52,284 bases of DNA from Mycobacterium sp. GA-1841. Its GTDB lineage: Bacteria; Actinomycetota; Actinomycetes; Mycobacteriales; Mycobacteriaceae. The position numbers and the translations under genes are program-made. The DNA is taken from assembly GCF_001954135.1 (NCBI RefSeq), contig NZ_MBEQ01000034.1, positions 1 through 52,284 on the forward strand. Direction: 5' to 3'. Below, one piece after another: positions 16,917 through 26,854 of this stretch (positions within the stretch are counted from its first letter, which is position 1; each line of letters starts with the position of its first letter). The notes beneath the pieces are model-generated. The model was not told where the DNA came from and did not search any database. It worked only from the letters and a program-made list of their open reading frames with translations.

Positions 16917-16998
16917 CCCTCACAGACAGGCGTGTGCCCATACCTGTTTGATCGATTCAGATACATCCGAGCCGCCGGGAATATTCGTGGTTTTCAGC

Positions 16999-17026
16999 GG
17001 GAACAAATTCCCCGAAGCCCAACGTT
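16999..17026 (+). promoter_or_regulatory. Sigma-H/E-type promoter of dnaK
   Basis: GGGAAC (16999-17004) and CGTT (17023-17026) are separated so that GGAAC-N19-GTT fits the mycobacterial sigma-H/sigma-E consensus GGAAY-N18-20-GTT. It sits about 120 bp upstream of dnaK, with the HAIR operator just downstream. dnaK control by sigma-H is known in M. tuberculosis; its use here is inferred from the motif. Confidence 0.65.
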
Positions 17027-17043
17027 GACCACATCGACAGCAA

Positions 17044-17064
17044 GTTGAGTGAACATGACTCAAG
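17044..17064. promoter_or_regulatory. HAIR operator (HspR site) upstream of dnaK
   Basis: GTTGAGT-GAACATG-ACTCAAG matches the HspR inverted-repeat consensus CTTGAGT-N7-ACTCAAG with one mismatch. It lies 81 bp before the dnaK start. HspR, encoded last in this operon, should bind here with DnaK as co-repressor. Confidence 0.88.
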
Positions 17065-17072
17065 TCTAGGTT
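17045..17072 (+). promoter_or_regulatory. Possible sigma-A promoter within the HAIR site
   Basis: TTGAGT (17045-17050) and TAGGTT (17067-17072, fitting TANNNT) are 16 bp apart. The HAIR repeat covers the minus-35 and spacer, so HspR binding would block it. A separate TTGACA at 17071-17076 has no convincing minus-10. Confidence 0.4.
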
Positions 17073-17098
17073 GACAATCCGGGCTCCCCAGGAGCAGG

Positions 17099-17119
17099 CT
17101 TGAGCGCAGTCCGCTCAGA
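17099..17119. promoter_or_regulatory. Second, degenerate HAIR-like site
   Basis: CTTGAGC-GCAGTCC-GCTCAGA keeps the 7-bp spacer and matches five of seven dyad positions. It lies 26 bp before the dnaK start. It may be a weaker second HspR site. Confidence 0.45.
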
Positions 17120-17145
17120 CCCCATCTCTATCAGGAGGCATCACT

Positions 17146-18995
<1,850 letters not shown>

Positions 18996-18999
<4 letters not shown>

Positions 19000-19631
19000 C
19001 GCAACCTCAAAACGGCGGCGACGATCCGCAGGAGCCGGTGACCATCACCGACAAACGGCGCATCGATCCCGACACCGGTGAGGTGCGTGAGCAGGCGCCG
19101 GCCCCTAGCGGGCCGGCGTCGGCCGCATCGCCTGCCGGAGAGTCGGGGAGCGAAACCGACGAGGTCGCCGAACTCAAGGCCACCCTGCAGCGCGTCAAGG
19201 CCGAATACGACAACTACCGCAAACGGGCGCTGCGCGACCAGCAGGTCACCGCAGACCGTGCCAAGGTCGCGGTCATCACCCAGCTCCTGGGCATCCTCGA
19301 TGACCTCGACCGGGCCCGCGCTCACGGTGACCTGGAATCCGGGCCGCTCAAGTCGGTTGCCGACAAGCTCGTCAGTGTTCTTGAGGGCCAAGGGCTTTCC
19401 GGCTTCGGTGAAGAGGGTGACGAGTTCGACCCGTCGCTGCACGAGGCTGTGCAGCACGAGGGCGAAGGCAACCACCCGGTGGTCGGGACCGTGATGCGCC
19501 GGGGTTACCGGGTCGGTGAGCAGGTGGTCAGGCACGCCATGGTGGGCGTGGTCGACACCGTCTCCGATGCCGACGGCAGTGCGGATAACGCTGACGCCGC
19601 AGATGATCAGGCCGCAGAATCAGACAACTAG
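18996..19631 (+). CDS. grpE: Nucleotide exchange factor GrpE
   Basis: A 211-aa co-chaperone. A disordered, charged N-terminus is followed by a long coiled coil ([24 protein letters not shown]), and a C-terminal beta domain contains [16 protein letters not shown] and [20 protein letters not shown], the family signature. It releases ADP from DnaK. GTG 18996 overlaps the dnaK TGA. The acidic, Ala/Asp-rich C-terminal tail of about 25 residues is typical of actinobacterial GrpE. Confidence 0.97.
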
Positions 19632-19671
19632 ACACAACGACTAAAGAGAAGAGGTAAGGAGGTGGCGCAGC

Positions 19672-20838
19672 ATGGCCCAACGCGAGTGGGTCGAAAAGGA
19701 CTTCTACAAAGAACTCGGCGTCTCCTCTGACGCCAGCGCCGACGAGATCAAGAAGGCCTACCGGAAGCTGGCCTCTGAACTGCACCCCGACCGCAATCCC
19801 GATGCGGGAGCGGCCGAGCGGTTCAAGGCGGTTTCCGAGGCGAACAGCGTCCTGTCGGACCCCGCGAAGCGCAAGGAGTATGACGAGACCCGGCGGTTGT
19901 TCGCCGGTGGTGGGCGCCGGTTCAACCCGGGTGGGAACTTCAGTGGCGGATTCGGTTCTGACGGAGCCGAATTCAACCTGGGAGACCTGTTCGACGCGGC
20001 CGGCCAGAGCGGCGGCGCCAATATCGGTGACCTCTTCGGCGGGCTGTTCGGCCGCGGTGCACAACCGCGGCCGAGCCGGCCTCGTCGAGGCAACGACCTG
20101 GAAACCGAGACCGAGCTTTCGTTCCTCGAAGCCACCAAGGGCGTGGCCATGCCGCTGCGGCTGACCAGTCCGGCACCCTGCACCAACTGCCACGGCAGTG
20201 GTGCGCGGCCGGGCACCAGCCCCAAGGTGTGCCCGAACTGCAACGGCTCCGGTGTGGTCAACCGCAACCAGGGGGCGTTCGGATTCTCCGAGCCCTGTAC
20301 CGAATGCCGGGGCAGCGGCTCGATCATCGAGCACCCCTGCGAGGAGTGCAAGGGCACCGGCGTCACCACCCGGACCCGCACCATCAACGTGCGGATCCCT
20401 CCGGGCGTCGAGGACGGTCAGCGCATCCGGCTGGCCGGCCAGGGCGAAGCCGGGTTGCGGGGCGCACCCTCCGGTGACCTCTACGTCACCGTGCATGTGC
20501 GCCCGGACAAGGTGTTCGGGCGTGACGGCGACGACCTGACGGTCAGCGTTCCGGTCAGCTTCCACGAATTGGCTCTTGGCACAACGCTTTCCGTTCCCAC
20601 CCTGGAGGGCAAGGTCGGGGTGCGGGTGCCCAAGGGTACCTCTGACGGCCGTATCCTGCGGGTACGTGGGCGCGGGGTGCCGAAACGCTCCGGCGGGCAC
20701 GGCGATCTGCTGGTGACGGTGAAGGTCGCGGTGCCGCCGAACCTGGAAGGCGAAGCGGCCGAGGCGTTGGAGGCGTACGCGAAAGCCGAACGGGACAGCG
20801 GGTTTGACCCGCGGGCCGGATGGGCTGGCAACGTATGA
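19672..20838 (+). CDS. dnaJ: Co-chaperone DnaJ (DnaJ1)
   Basis: A class A J-protein of 388 aa. The J domain (residues about 10-75) has HPD at 38-40. A Gly/Phe-rich linker follows. The zinc domain has four repeats: [24 protein letters not shown] and CEECKGTG. The C-terminal substrate-binding domains contain [20 protein letters not shown]. It stimulates the DnaK ATPase and presents clients. The strong Shine-Dalgarno AAGGAGGT (19656-19663) lies 8 nt before ATG 19672. The stop overlaps the hspR start. Confidence 0.98.
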   Translation: MAQREWVEKDFYKELGVSSDASADEIKKAYRKLASELHPDRNPDAGAAERFKAVSEANSVLSDPAKRKEYDETRRLFAGGGRRFNPGGNFSGGFGSDGAEFNLGDLFDAAGQSGGANIGDLFGGLFGRGAQPRPSRPRRGNDLETETELSFLEATKGVAMPLRLTSPAPCTNCHGSGARPGTSPKVCPNCNGSGVVNRNQGAFGFSEPCTECRGSGSIIEHPCEECKGTGVTTRTRTINVRIPPGVEDGQRIRLAGQGEAGLRGAPSGDLYVTVHVRPDKVFGRDGDDLTVSVPVSFHELALGTTLSVPTLEGKVGVRVPKGTSDGRILRVRGRGVPKRSGGHGDLLVTVKVAVPPNLEGEAAEALEAYAKAERDSGFDPRAGWAGNV

Positions 20839-21221
20839 GCCGGCGTCAAGAGGAAGCCCGCACGTTCCTGATTTCCGTGGCCGCCGAGCTGGCCGGTATG
20901 CATGCGCAGACCCTGCGCACATACGACCGGCTCGGTCTGGTCAGCCCACAACGCAGTTCCGGTGGTGGGCGCCGTTATTCCGAACGTGATGTCGATCTGC
21001 TCCGCGAGGTGCAACGGTTGTCACAGGACGAGGGCGTCAACCTGGCCGGCATCAAACGCATCATCGAACTCACCAATCAGGTGGATGCGTTGCGCACCAG
21101 GGTGTCCGAGTTGACGCAGCAGGTCGAACAACTCAGCGACCAGCGCCGCGACGTTTCGGCGGCGTCGAAGGCTGTGGTGTTGTGGCAGCCCGGAGCCGCT
21201 CGGCGGCGACATTCGCAGTAG
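20835..21221 (+). CDS. hspR: Heat-shock repressor HspR (MerR family)
   Basis: A 128-aa MerR-type regulator. The winged helix covers [20 protein letters not shown] through [19 protein letters not shown] coiled coil follows ([23 protein letters not shown]), then a basic C-terminus. It represses dnaK and clpB through HAIR sites, with DnaK as co-repressor. ATG 20835 overlaps the dnaJ TGA (ATGA), which is preferred over the in-frame upstream ATG at 20820. The operon order dnaK-grpE-dnaJ-hspR is the actinobacterial one. Confidence 0.97.
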   Translation: MSRRQEEARTFLISVAAELAGMHAQTLRTYDRLGLVSPQRSSGGGRRYSERDVDLLREVQRLSQDEGVNLAGIKRIIELTNQVDALRTRVSELTQQVEQLSDQRRDVSAASKAVVLWQPGAARRRHSQ

Positions 21222-21233
21222 TCGAGGTGCCCG

Positions 21234-22148
21234 CTAACCAACTCTGATCGAAAAGATGGCCGTCTCCGGTTTTCCGGGGGCGGCCATCGTGTAATTGCCC
21301 TGGCGCAGAGCGTTAGTGGGTGCGGCCATCGGCTCGATCCCCACCACGGCGTCGTTGCCCGGTGCGAACAGTTGCGCTGCGGCGTAGCCCTTTTCGAAGG
21401 TGACCTCGACCCGGTGTCGCCCGCCGGAGAGGGCAAAAACCGCACCTGCATCGACCTCGTCGAATCCTTCGTCGAGTTCGGTGTTGCCCAATTGTGTTGT
21501 CCCGCCTGGCCACTCTCCGCACTCCCCGGTGGGCAACCCGTGGTCGTCCACCAGCCGGTGCCGCATGGCCGGAGTCTCTAGGCGCCAGTCCTCCCGGGGC
21601 ACACCGGGAATCGTCAGATACGGATGGTAGCCGTAACACAGGGGCACGGGTTGCGTCCCGGTCGACGTTACCGTGGTGGCCACGCTGAGGGTCCGGTCGG
21701 CCAGCGTCGCCGTCAACGTCAACCGGTGCGGGAACGGGAACGTCGCCAGCAATGTCGGCTCGGCAGCCCAGTCCAGCGAGGCCACCAGCATGTTCCCGGA
21801 ACGTTCGATCACCTGCCAGTCCGGGTTCGCGGCGAGCACACCATGGATGGGTGCGCCGTGGGGGTCGGCACGTACACCGTCGGCACCGGGAGTCAAATTC
21901 ACGCGCGTGTCGCCCACGTGGTATTCGTTGGCGCTCAATCTGTTTGCCCACGGATAGAGGATCGGGATGCCCATCGTCTTGCCGTCGGAAATGTATGCCT
22001 GAAGGCCACGTCGCTGGCCCAGATATTCGACATCGCCGTCAGCGCGGTTGTCGGCCAGGGAGCTGCACACCATCCCGGCACCCGGAACGTAGGTGGCAGT
22101 CAGCGACGACGACGGATCCTGCAGGGTGACTGGTTGAACGTCGGCCAT
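21234..22148 (-). CDS. Aldose 1-epimerase family protein
   Basis: A 304-aa galactose-mutarotase fold. Likely catalytic His residues lie in PIHGVL and GYHPYLTIPG, and a conserved acid in the C-terminal VGIEPMAAPTNAL. PWANRL and DEGFDEV are also typical. It interconverts alpha and beta anomers of hexoses or hexose phosphates. It converges on hspR with only 12 bp between the stop codons and no clear terminator. No other sugar-utilisation gene is adjacent, so the physiological sugar is unknown. Confidence 0.88.
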   Translation of the reverse strand: MADVQPVTLQDPSSSLTATYVPGAGMVCSSLADNRADGDVEYLGQRRGLQAYISDGKTMGIPILYPWANRLSANEYHVGDTRVNLTPGADGVRADPHGAPIHGVLAANPDWQVIERSGNMLVASLDWAAEPTLLATFPFPHRLTLTATLADRTLSVATTVTSTGTQPVPLCYGYHPYLTIPGVPREDWRLETPAMRHRLVDDHGLPTGECGEWPGGTTQLGNTELDEGFDEVDAGAVFALSGGRHRVEVTFEKGYAAAQLFAPGNDAVVGIEPMAAPTNALRQGNYTMAAPGKPETAIFSIRVG

Positions 22149-22167
22149 GGCGCCAGTGTGGCACGCG

Positions 22168-23334
22168 TCAGCGGGTCAGCGGATCGTGCTGGATGCGATC
22201 GGCGGGCGCACCCCGCTCGATCAGGGCGGATTTGGTGGCGGTGACCATCTCGGGGCCGCCGCAGACGAGAATCTGGCGATCGCCCCAGTTGCCGTATCGG
22301 GTCACCACCTCGGCCAGCGTTCCGGTTTGGCGCACGTGCAGGCCACGTGGGGGTTGCACGTCGGGGTACTGGCCGGCCCACGGCGGATCGGTGCTGTACT
22401 CCGACACCGGCGTCACCGACAACCACGGGTTGGTCGAGGCGATGTGCCACAAGGTTTTCAGGTCGTACAGATCGCACGGGTAGCGGCCACCGAAGAACAG
22501 GTGTACGCGCGGGTTTTCACCGTGCAGCGTCATGTCCATGATGATGTTGCGCAGCGGAGCCAGACCCGTGCTGCCGGCCACCATCAGCACGTCTTCGCCG
22601 TCACGGTCGACGTGCAGCCCGCCGTGCGGGCTGGACAGCCGCCAGCGGTCACCGATCCGGGTCTCGGCGACGATGGCGGGGCTCACCATGCCGCCGGTGA
22701 CCGAGCGGACGTGGAACTCGATGGCCCCGGATCGGTCCGAGGGAATGGCCGGGCTCAGATAGCGCCATCGCCGCGGCCATTGCGGCACCTCGACGGTGAC
22801 GTACTGGCCGGGGTGATAGAACAGCGCCTGGTCGAGTTGGAGCCGGATCACCGAGACGTCGCGGGTGACCCGGTGATGTTCGATGACGGTGCCGTCGCAA
22901 TAGGCGGGGGAGTCCTCGGCGTCGGCGGCGCCCCGCATCACGCCGATGATCAGGGCCACCGCATCGCGGGCGGCTTCGGCCAGCCGGTCGTCCCACTGGG
23001 CTTCCAGATGATCGCGCAATGCGTTGTACAGAGCGTCCTGCATCGAGTCGTAATGGCTCTGGACCACGCCGTACTTGCGGTGATCTCTGCCCAGCTGGGC
23101 CAGGAATGCCACCGGCTCCTCGGCGCGCTGGGCGATCAGCTCCCCGAACAACCAGGTCAGGGCGCGGCCGAAGACCTCGCGTTGGCTGGTCATGTCGGGA
23201 GGAAACAGGTCGCGGGCCGAGAGGTCGGTGGCAAACCACCGGGTGTAGAAGTCCAGGATCAGGGCGTGCGAGCCGTGCTCAGGGTCGACGGCCCTCTGCA
23301 GTGTCTGCAGCGCTTCACGGTCATCGAGTCCCAC
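22168..23334 (-). CDS. Type II flavohemoglobin (Rv0385-like)
   Basis: An N-terminal globin domain (residues about 1-135; LGRDHRKYGV carries the likely proximal His) is fused to an FAD/NAD(P)H ferredoxin-reductase module: YHPGQYVTVEVP, RRWRYLSPAIPS at the FAD site, MVAGSTGLAPLRNII for nucleotide and VCGGPEM near the C-terminus. The FAD motif differs from the classical RxYS, and the overall type matches the mycobacterial type II flavohemoglobin Rv0385. That group is reported to be poor in NO dioxygenase activity and linked to D-lactate or redox chemistry. Rv0385 is also next to clpB in M. tuberculosis. Confidence 0.88.
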   Translation of the reverse strand: MGLDDREALQTLQRAVDPEHGSHALILDFYTRWFATDLSARDLFPPDMTSQREVFGRALTWLFGELIAQRAEEPVAFLAQLGRDHRKYGVVQSHYDSMQDALYNALRDHLEAQWDDRLAEAARDAVALIIGVMRGAADAEDSPAYCDGTVIEHHRVTRDVSVIRLQLDQALFYHPGQYVTVEVPQWPRRWRYLSPAIPSDRSGAIEFHVRSVTGGMVSPAIVAETRIGDRWRLSSPHGGLHVDRDGEDVLMVAGSTGLAPLRNIIMDMTLHGENPRVHLFFGGRYPCDLYDLKTLWHIASTNPWLSVTPVSEYSTDPPWAGQYPDVQPPRGLHVRQTGTLAEVVTRYGNWGDRQILVCGGPEMVTATKSALIERGAPADRIQHDPLTR

Positions 23335-23430
23335 GGAGCTGCATCATAGGCGTGGTTCGCGTGGGCTGCCGCAAACCCCCGATGACCACCAACGATGCAT
23401 GGGAGCTGCGATTGCCTGACCCCCAAAGCG

Positions 23431-24036
23431 TCAGTGGTGCTGCTCGGAGTGGCGGGCGACGAGTGCAAGTTCTGCCTCGCCGGCCTGTTCCGGGGTGGCG
23501 AACGGCATGTTGGTCTCCACGAAGTTCCTGGCCTCCTGAAGACCAACACCCTGTTCGACCATCATGTTGACGACACCTACGTGCACCACCGCTGTCGCTT
23601 TCTTGGCGGCGACGCCAGCCACAAACCTAATTTCGTCAGCCAGTTGAGCCTCGGTCAAAGTGGTGACCTTCGGATCCAGATCCACCTGGGCGACCGAGCC
23701 GTTCAGGTACGCCGTAACGGCGACCGTGCCCGGTGGGTTGACGGCCTGCACCACCGAGGTCTGCTCGCCATCTTCGACCCCGTCATCCGTATCAGCGACG
23801 CCAAAGTCGTCGTGCCCGTCGTCGGGTGACTCTGCGTTATCGGTGAAGGTGCTGTGCATGACGTCGTCGTAGTCGCCGCCCAGTTCGGCGATGTCGTCGT
23901 CGCTGCTGTCCTCGACGAATTCCGAAAGCGCGTCCAGACCGGATTGATCTTCGTGGATCTCAGGGGTTGCGAAATCTAGAGCATTCAAGTCGTTGCCGGA
24001 ACCGAAGAACTCGTCGTCCGGATCGTGAGGGATCAC
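23431..24036 (-). CDS. EspD/EspH-like ESX secretion-associated protein (DUF2694)
   Basis: The N-terminal 95 residues are highly acidic (DDEFFGSGNDLNALDF, EDSSDDDIAELGGDYDDV). The C-terminal half follows the EspD/EspH pattern: AVNPPGTVAVTAYLNGSV, then VDLDPKVTTLTEAQLADEI, FVAGVAAKKA and PFATPEQAGEAELALVARH. EspD stabilises EspA and EspC in the ESX-1 system, and EspH is its paralogue. It is the third gene after EspA-like and EspC-like genes on the same strand, the same order as espA-espC-espD. The GTG start has GGAAG upstream. The exact partner ESX system is unknown. Confidence 0.78.
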   Translation of the reverse strand: MIPHDPDDEFFGSGNDLNALDFATPEIHEDQSGLDALSEFVEDSSDDDIAELGGDYDDVMHSTFTDNAESPDDGHDDFGVADTDDGVEDGEQTSVVQAVNPPGTVAVTAYLNGSVAQVDLDPKVTTLTEAQLADEIRFVAGVAAKKATAVVHVGVVNMMVEQGVGLQEARNFVETNMPFATPEQAGEAELALVARHSEQHH

Positions 24037-24135
24037 GTTTCAGCACTTCCGATTTCTGTGTGCGGCGCGCATGAGCCTGTGCGGTTGTTTCGATGCGAAG
24101 GTTATCGCCGACAGTGACGCACCGTCGACTGGCAT

Positions 24136-24459
24136 TTAGCGTGGATGCATTTCTTTGTCGAGCTTGCCGGCACCTTGAGCATCTGCACGGTCGTATTGTG
24201 ACGCGGCGGACCCCAGTTTTGTGGAGAGGGACGCGGACACTGAGTTCAGCTTGGCACAGGCAGCGGCCCTTGCTTGCTCAGCAATCAGTACGGCTGTGTT
24301 GGACGTCATGCACACCATGCCGTGATTGGCCATCATCGATGTGCCGACACCTTGTGCCGCGGCGGCGGCCGCGAGTAGTTGCTGCGCTGCTTTTTCTTGC
24401 AATTCAGCAAGTTCCAGCACATGGGAAGTATTCACCTTCAAGAAACCGGACATGGACAT
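24136..24459 (-). CDS. EspC/EspF-like small ESX secretion substrate (DUF2580 type)
   Basis: A 107-aa helical hairpin-type protein resembling EspC: LKVNTSHVLELAELQEKAAQ, an Ala-rich helix, the ANHGMVCM turn (EspC has a similar HGP motif) and a second helix ending AASQYDRAD. Y89-D93 forms the type VII secretion signal YxxxD. It has Cys50 and Cys68. It is likely exported by an ESX system with the EspA-like protein encoded 9 bp upstream. ATG 24459 and ATG 24453 are both possible starts. Confidence 0.78.
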   Translation of the reverse strand: MSMSGFLKVNTSHVLELAELQEKAAQQLLAAAAAAQGVGTSMMANHGMVCMTSNTAVLIAEQARAAACAKLNSVSASLSTKLGSAASQYDRADAQGAGKLDKEMHPR

Positions 24460-24468
24460 TTCCCTCGG

Positions 24469-25209
24469 TCAGCGTGCGGTAGTGGAAACTCGGTTGTACA
24501 TACCGGTCGCCTTGGCAACTTCGAGGCCGTTCATCGCTGCCTCGATGCCCAGTTTTGTCATGGCTGCCATCGCGATCGGTACCGAACCTGCGACGGCGCC
24601 GATCTGGATCGACATCGAGATCGCCGGTCCCGCGGGAACGAGGGGGTAGGCGGCCATTGCGGGTGCCACCATGATTCCCAGCGCTACGGAGCAGGCGTCC
24701 AGCACCGTGCGCGTATTTGTGACCTGTCCCGCTTGCTTCTTGACTACGGATTCGATGATGCTGTCGGCCTGAGCCATGAGCTGAGAGCGATCCTGCTGTT
24801 TCACATCCTGTGCGGTATAGGCATTCGAAGCGCTGCCCTGCCAGTGTTGGCTTGGCATAGCCGATTTGAGGATTTCACCGACGTTACCGAATTCCTTGTT
24901 ACCGTTTCCGAACCGGTCGCCGCTGTCGGGCGTTCCGATCCCGCAGTGCAGTGTCATCGCTGCAATGGCCAGCAGGCCGCCTTGGATCACGGGGGTCTGT
25001 GGACATTTGGGGATCAAGTTGGGAGAAAATTTGTTGGCTATCGCGGGACCTACGGTCCCGGCCAGCTGTGTAATCCCTATCGCATCGGATGCGGTGGTCA
25101 AGACATTCGTGACCGGATGTACGTCTGTGTCTTGCGCAGTCTCCACATGGCTCTTTGCGGACCACACTGTGTTTATCCCGCCGAGGATATCGTCGAGTCT
25201 TGCCACCAT
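24469..25209 (-). CDS. EspA/EspE-like ESX secretion-associated protein, short form
   Basis: A 246-aa protein. Residues 118-160 hold the signature of EspA/EspE N-domains: MPSQHWQGSASNAYTAQD, giving WxG (W123-G125) and YxxxD (Y131-D135), followed by a long helix. Hydrophobic helices occur at about 163-215 (VALGIMVAPAMAAYPLVPAG and IGAVAGSVPIAMAAM). EspA is about 390 aa and has a long C-terminal tail, which is absent here, while about 115 extra residues precede the WxG. AGGAGG lies 2 nt before ATG 25209 and 5 nt before the next codon, GTG 25206, which may be the real start. It is the first gene of the three-gene esp-like operon. Confidence 0.72.
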   Translation of the reverse strand: MVARLDDILGGINTVWSAKSHVETAQDTDVHPVTNVLTTASDAIGITQLAGTVGPAIANKFSPNLIPKCPQTPVIQGGLLAIAAMTLHCGIGTPDSGDRFGNGNKEFGNVGEILKSAMPSQHWQGSASNAYTAQDVKQQDRSQLMAQADSIIESVVKKQAGQVTNTRTVLDACSVALGIMVAPAMAAYPLVPAGPAISMSIQIGAVAGSVPIAMAAMTKLGIEAAMNGLEVAKATGMYNRVSTTAR

Positions 25210-25311
25210 GACCTCCTGTCCTGGGGGAGCCTAACAGCGCTCTACAGCCTCCCTCTGCGGCAATTTCGGGTGTCCGGCACGCGACTCAGCGTTGGGCAAG
25301 GTTGCCTCCGC

Positions 25312-25965
25312 TCAGTTGCTGGGCGACTTCCAACGCGGTCCTCCGAGCGGACCACCCATCTGAATTCGGTCGTACATGTAGTGAGCAAAAGCGACAGTCA
25401 ACATCAGAACCGGAAGTGGACGTGAGGTTGGGGTGGCGCAATCGAGGGTGTAGTCGTAATGCGGATTGCGTGATCCGGTGTTTGGGTGCCACTGACGATG
25501 GACGTGGCCGATCACTGAGCCGGTCGCGTCGTAGATGGGTTCGTGTACCTTCTTGTCCATCTGCATGATGGTGGTGCCCACGTTGGACGATCCGAGAGTT
25601 GTTCCGTGGGACTCCATCGCCATGGTCAGGGTGTAAATTCGCCAGCGCGACCCACCTCGACGCAGACGGCCCAGGTCCTGCCCGTTGGGGTCCTGAACCT
25701 GAATGGTCGCTCTGAATCCCCCTGAGCTGGTGAAGTACAACAACGGCGCCCCATCGGGGCGCATCATGACGAACGACATCGCCTCCGCACCCCGTGTGAG
25801 CCAGCCAATTTTCGTCGTCGGTTGGATCAACCCGATCTGCTTGCCGTCCTCGGCCTCAACCCCGCACATGATGCTGGCATCGTGTGGGGTCGCAATTGCC
25901 CTGAGGATCAGGACCTTTTGTCCAAACGGATAACCCGAATCCCATGCGTAGTCGGAAGGTGACAC
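25312..25965 (-). CDS. Scramblase/LURP-one-like protein, main part of a broken DUF2510 gene
   Basis: About 217 residues are open from GTG 25965. The repeating beta pattern VQDPNGQDLGRLRR, SHGTTLGSSNVG, YDATGSVIGHVHRQW and DYTLDCATP, and the C-terminal helix LMLTVAFAHYMYDRIQMGG, fits the tubby-like fold of bacterial proteins annotated as phospholipid-scramblase-related, which usually start with a DUF2510 domain. The coding frame continues upstream to 26127 but has no ATG, GTG or TTG before 25965, so this start probably gives a truncated product. It lies 102 bp upstream of the esp-like operon on the same strand. Function is unknown; a membrane- or lipid-associated role is family-level inference. 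Confidence 0.6.
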   Translation of the reverse strand: MSPSDYAWDSGYPFGQKVLILRAIATPHDASIMCGVEAEDGKQIGLIQPTTKIGWLTRGAEAMSFVMMRPDGAPLLYFTSSGGFRATIQVQDPNGQDLGRLRRGGSRWRIYTLTMAMESHGTTLGSSNVGTTIMQMDKKVHEPIYDATGSVIGHVHRQWHPNTGSRNPHYDYTLDCATPTSRPLPVLMLTVAFAHYMYDRIQMGGPLGGPRWKSPSN

Positions 25966-26117
25966 CGGGCTGGGCGAAGCCTCAGGAGATGTGTGGTCAG
26001 TCCACTGCCAGCCGTCAAAGTAGCGCAGTTGCTGAGCGTTCCATGGATCAGTGAACCAGCCGGGTGGCCCGGTCGGTGGAACATTGTTGTCGATGATTGC
26101 CCCTTCGGATCCGCCAC
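25966..26117 (-). pseudogene. DUF2510 N-terminal segment separated by an apparent 1-base deletion
   Basis: In the same frame as the gene at 25312-25965, this stretch encodes a textbook DUF2510 module: GPPGWFTDPWNAQQLRYFDG followed by WQWTDHT. No start codon exists in this frame. A GTG at 26117 opens the adjacent frame. If the G run on the minus strand (plus-strand CCCC at 26100-26103) had one more base, GTG 26117 would read MADPKGAIIDNNVPPTG directly into the DUF2510 domain. This indicates either a real frameshift mutation or a homopolymer sequencing error. The intact gene would span 25312-26117. Confidence 0.65.
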
Positions 26118-26193
26118 AGAGATTCGCTCAAGGCTGCGCCAGGTCTGTCGATGCTATCGGGACCGCTGAATTTCCTTGCGCGTAGAACCCGTC

Positions 26194-26817
26194 TCACCTG
26201 CCCTCGAAATGATTGTGTCCGAGCGTGTCCACAAACGAAGGCCCGCGCCGGTCGAGCTCGCCCAGATAGTCGTCGGCCCACGTACCGAATGGCTTGTGCG
26301 CCAGGTATTCGTTGCGGAACCGGTCGTCTTCGGAGACCTCGGAAACGCAGAATGACGGAATTGCGAGATCGACCACGGGTCCGCCCCGCTCGACTTCGGA
26401 GAGCAGTAGCGGTGCGTTTCGGCCGAGGAACTGGTCGATGATCCAGCCGTCTTCACCCAGCCACATCGAGTATCGAACTTTGGCGACCACATGCTCAGAT
26501 CGGCCGACGATCTGAGCGGCGACCAACGGATCGAGTTCGCGTTCGGCCTCATAGCGGGTACCGCCGACGGCGGGGCCTTTGGCGGTCATGGTTCCCAGTG
26601 ATTCCTCGCCCAATGCCTCGACGAGTTCGGCCGCCGTGGCGTCCAATTCGGCGGGCGCCGGCCCTTGCACGCGCACTCGGACCGCATAACCGTCGGATGC
26701 GAACAGATACGCCTGCACGATCAGGGCGGGCGTCGGGTCGGAGGCCGCCGCCGCGGGCAATTCGCGGACAAAGAACTTCCGCTCGAATTCGAAATCACCG
26801 AAGCCGGATTCGGACAT
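26194..26817 (-). CDS. CYTH-domain protein (triphosphate tunnel metalloenzyme family)
   Basis: The N-terminal FEFERKFFV is the CYTH signature (ExExK-type). Alternating basic/acidic strands follow (AVRVRVQGP, GTMTAKGP, RYEAERELD, VAKVRYSMW, WIIDQFLG and LLLSEVE), as expected for the eight-stranded triphosphate tunnel, and EYLAHKP lies near the C-terminus. Family members hydrolyse inorganic triphosphate, thiamine triphosphate or other triphosphates with metal ions. The substrate here is unknown. ATG 26817 is chosen because TACGGT (26824-26829) lies 6 nt upstream, predicting a leaderless mRNA; the upstream in-frame GTG 26823 would fall before the transcription start. Confidence 0.85.
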   Translation of the reverse strand: MSESGFGDFEFERKFFVRELPAAAASDPTPALIVQAYLFASDGYAVRVRVQGPAPAELDATAAELVEALGEESLGTMTAKGPAVGGTRYEAERELDPLVAAQIVGRSEHVVAKVRYSMWLGEDGWIIDQFLGRNAPLLLSEVERGGPVVDLAIPSFCVSEVSEDDRFRNEYLAHKPFGTWADDYLGELDRRGPSFVDTLGHNHFEGR

Positions 26818-26854
26818 GGCCACACCGTAGCCCGAATTGCGTCGAATGCGTTAC

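Noticed and set aside
19528..20922. Long minus-strand ORF antisense to grpE/dnaJ
   Set aside because: Overlaps the certain dnaJ gene completely and shows only shadow composition.
23395..23425. Terminator after the esp-like operon
   Set aside because: Only a 5-bp CTGAC/GTCAG stem with a long loop is present, too weak to call.
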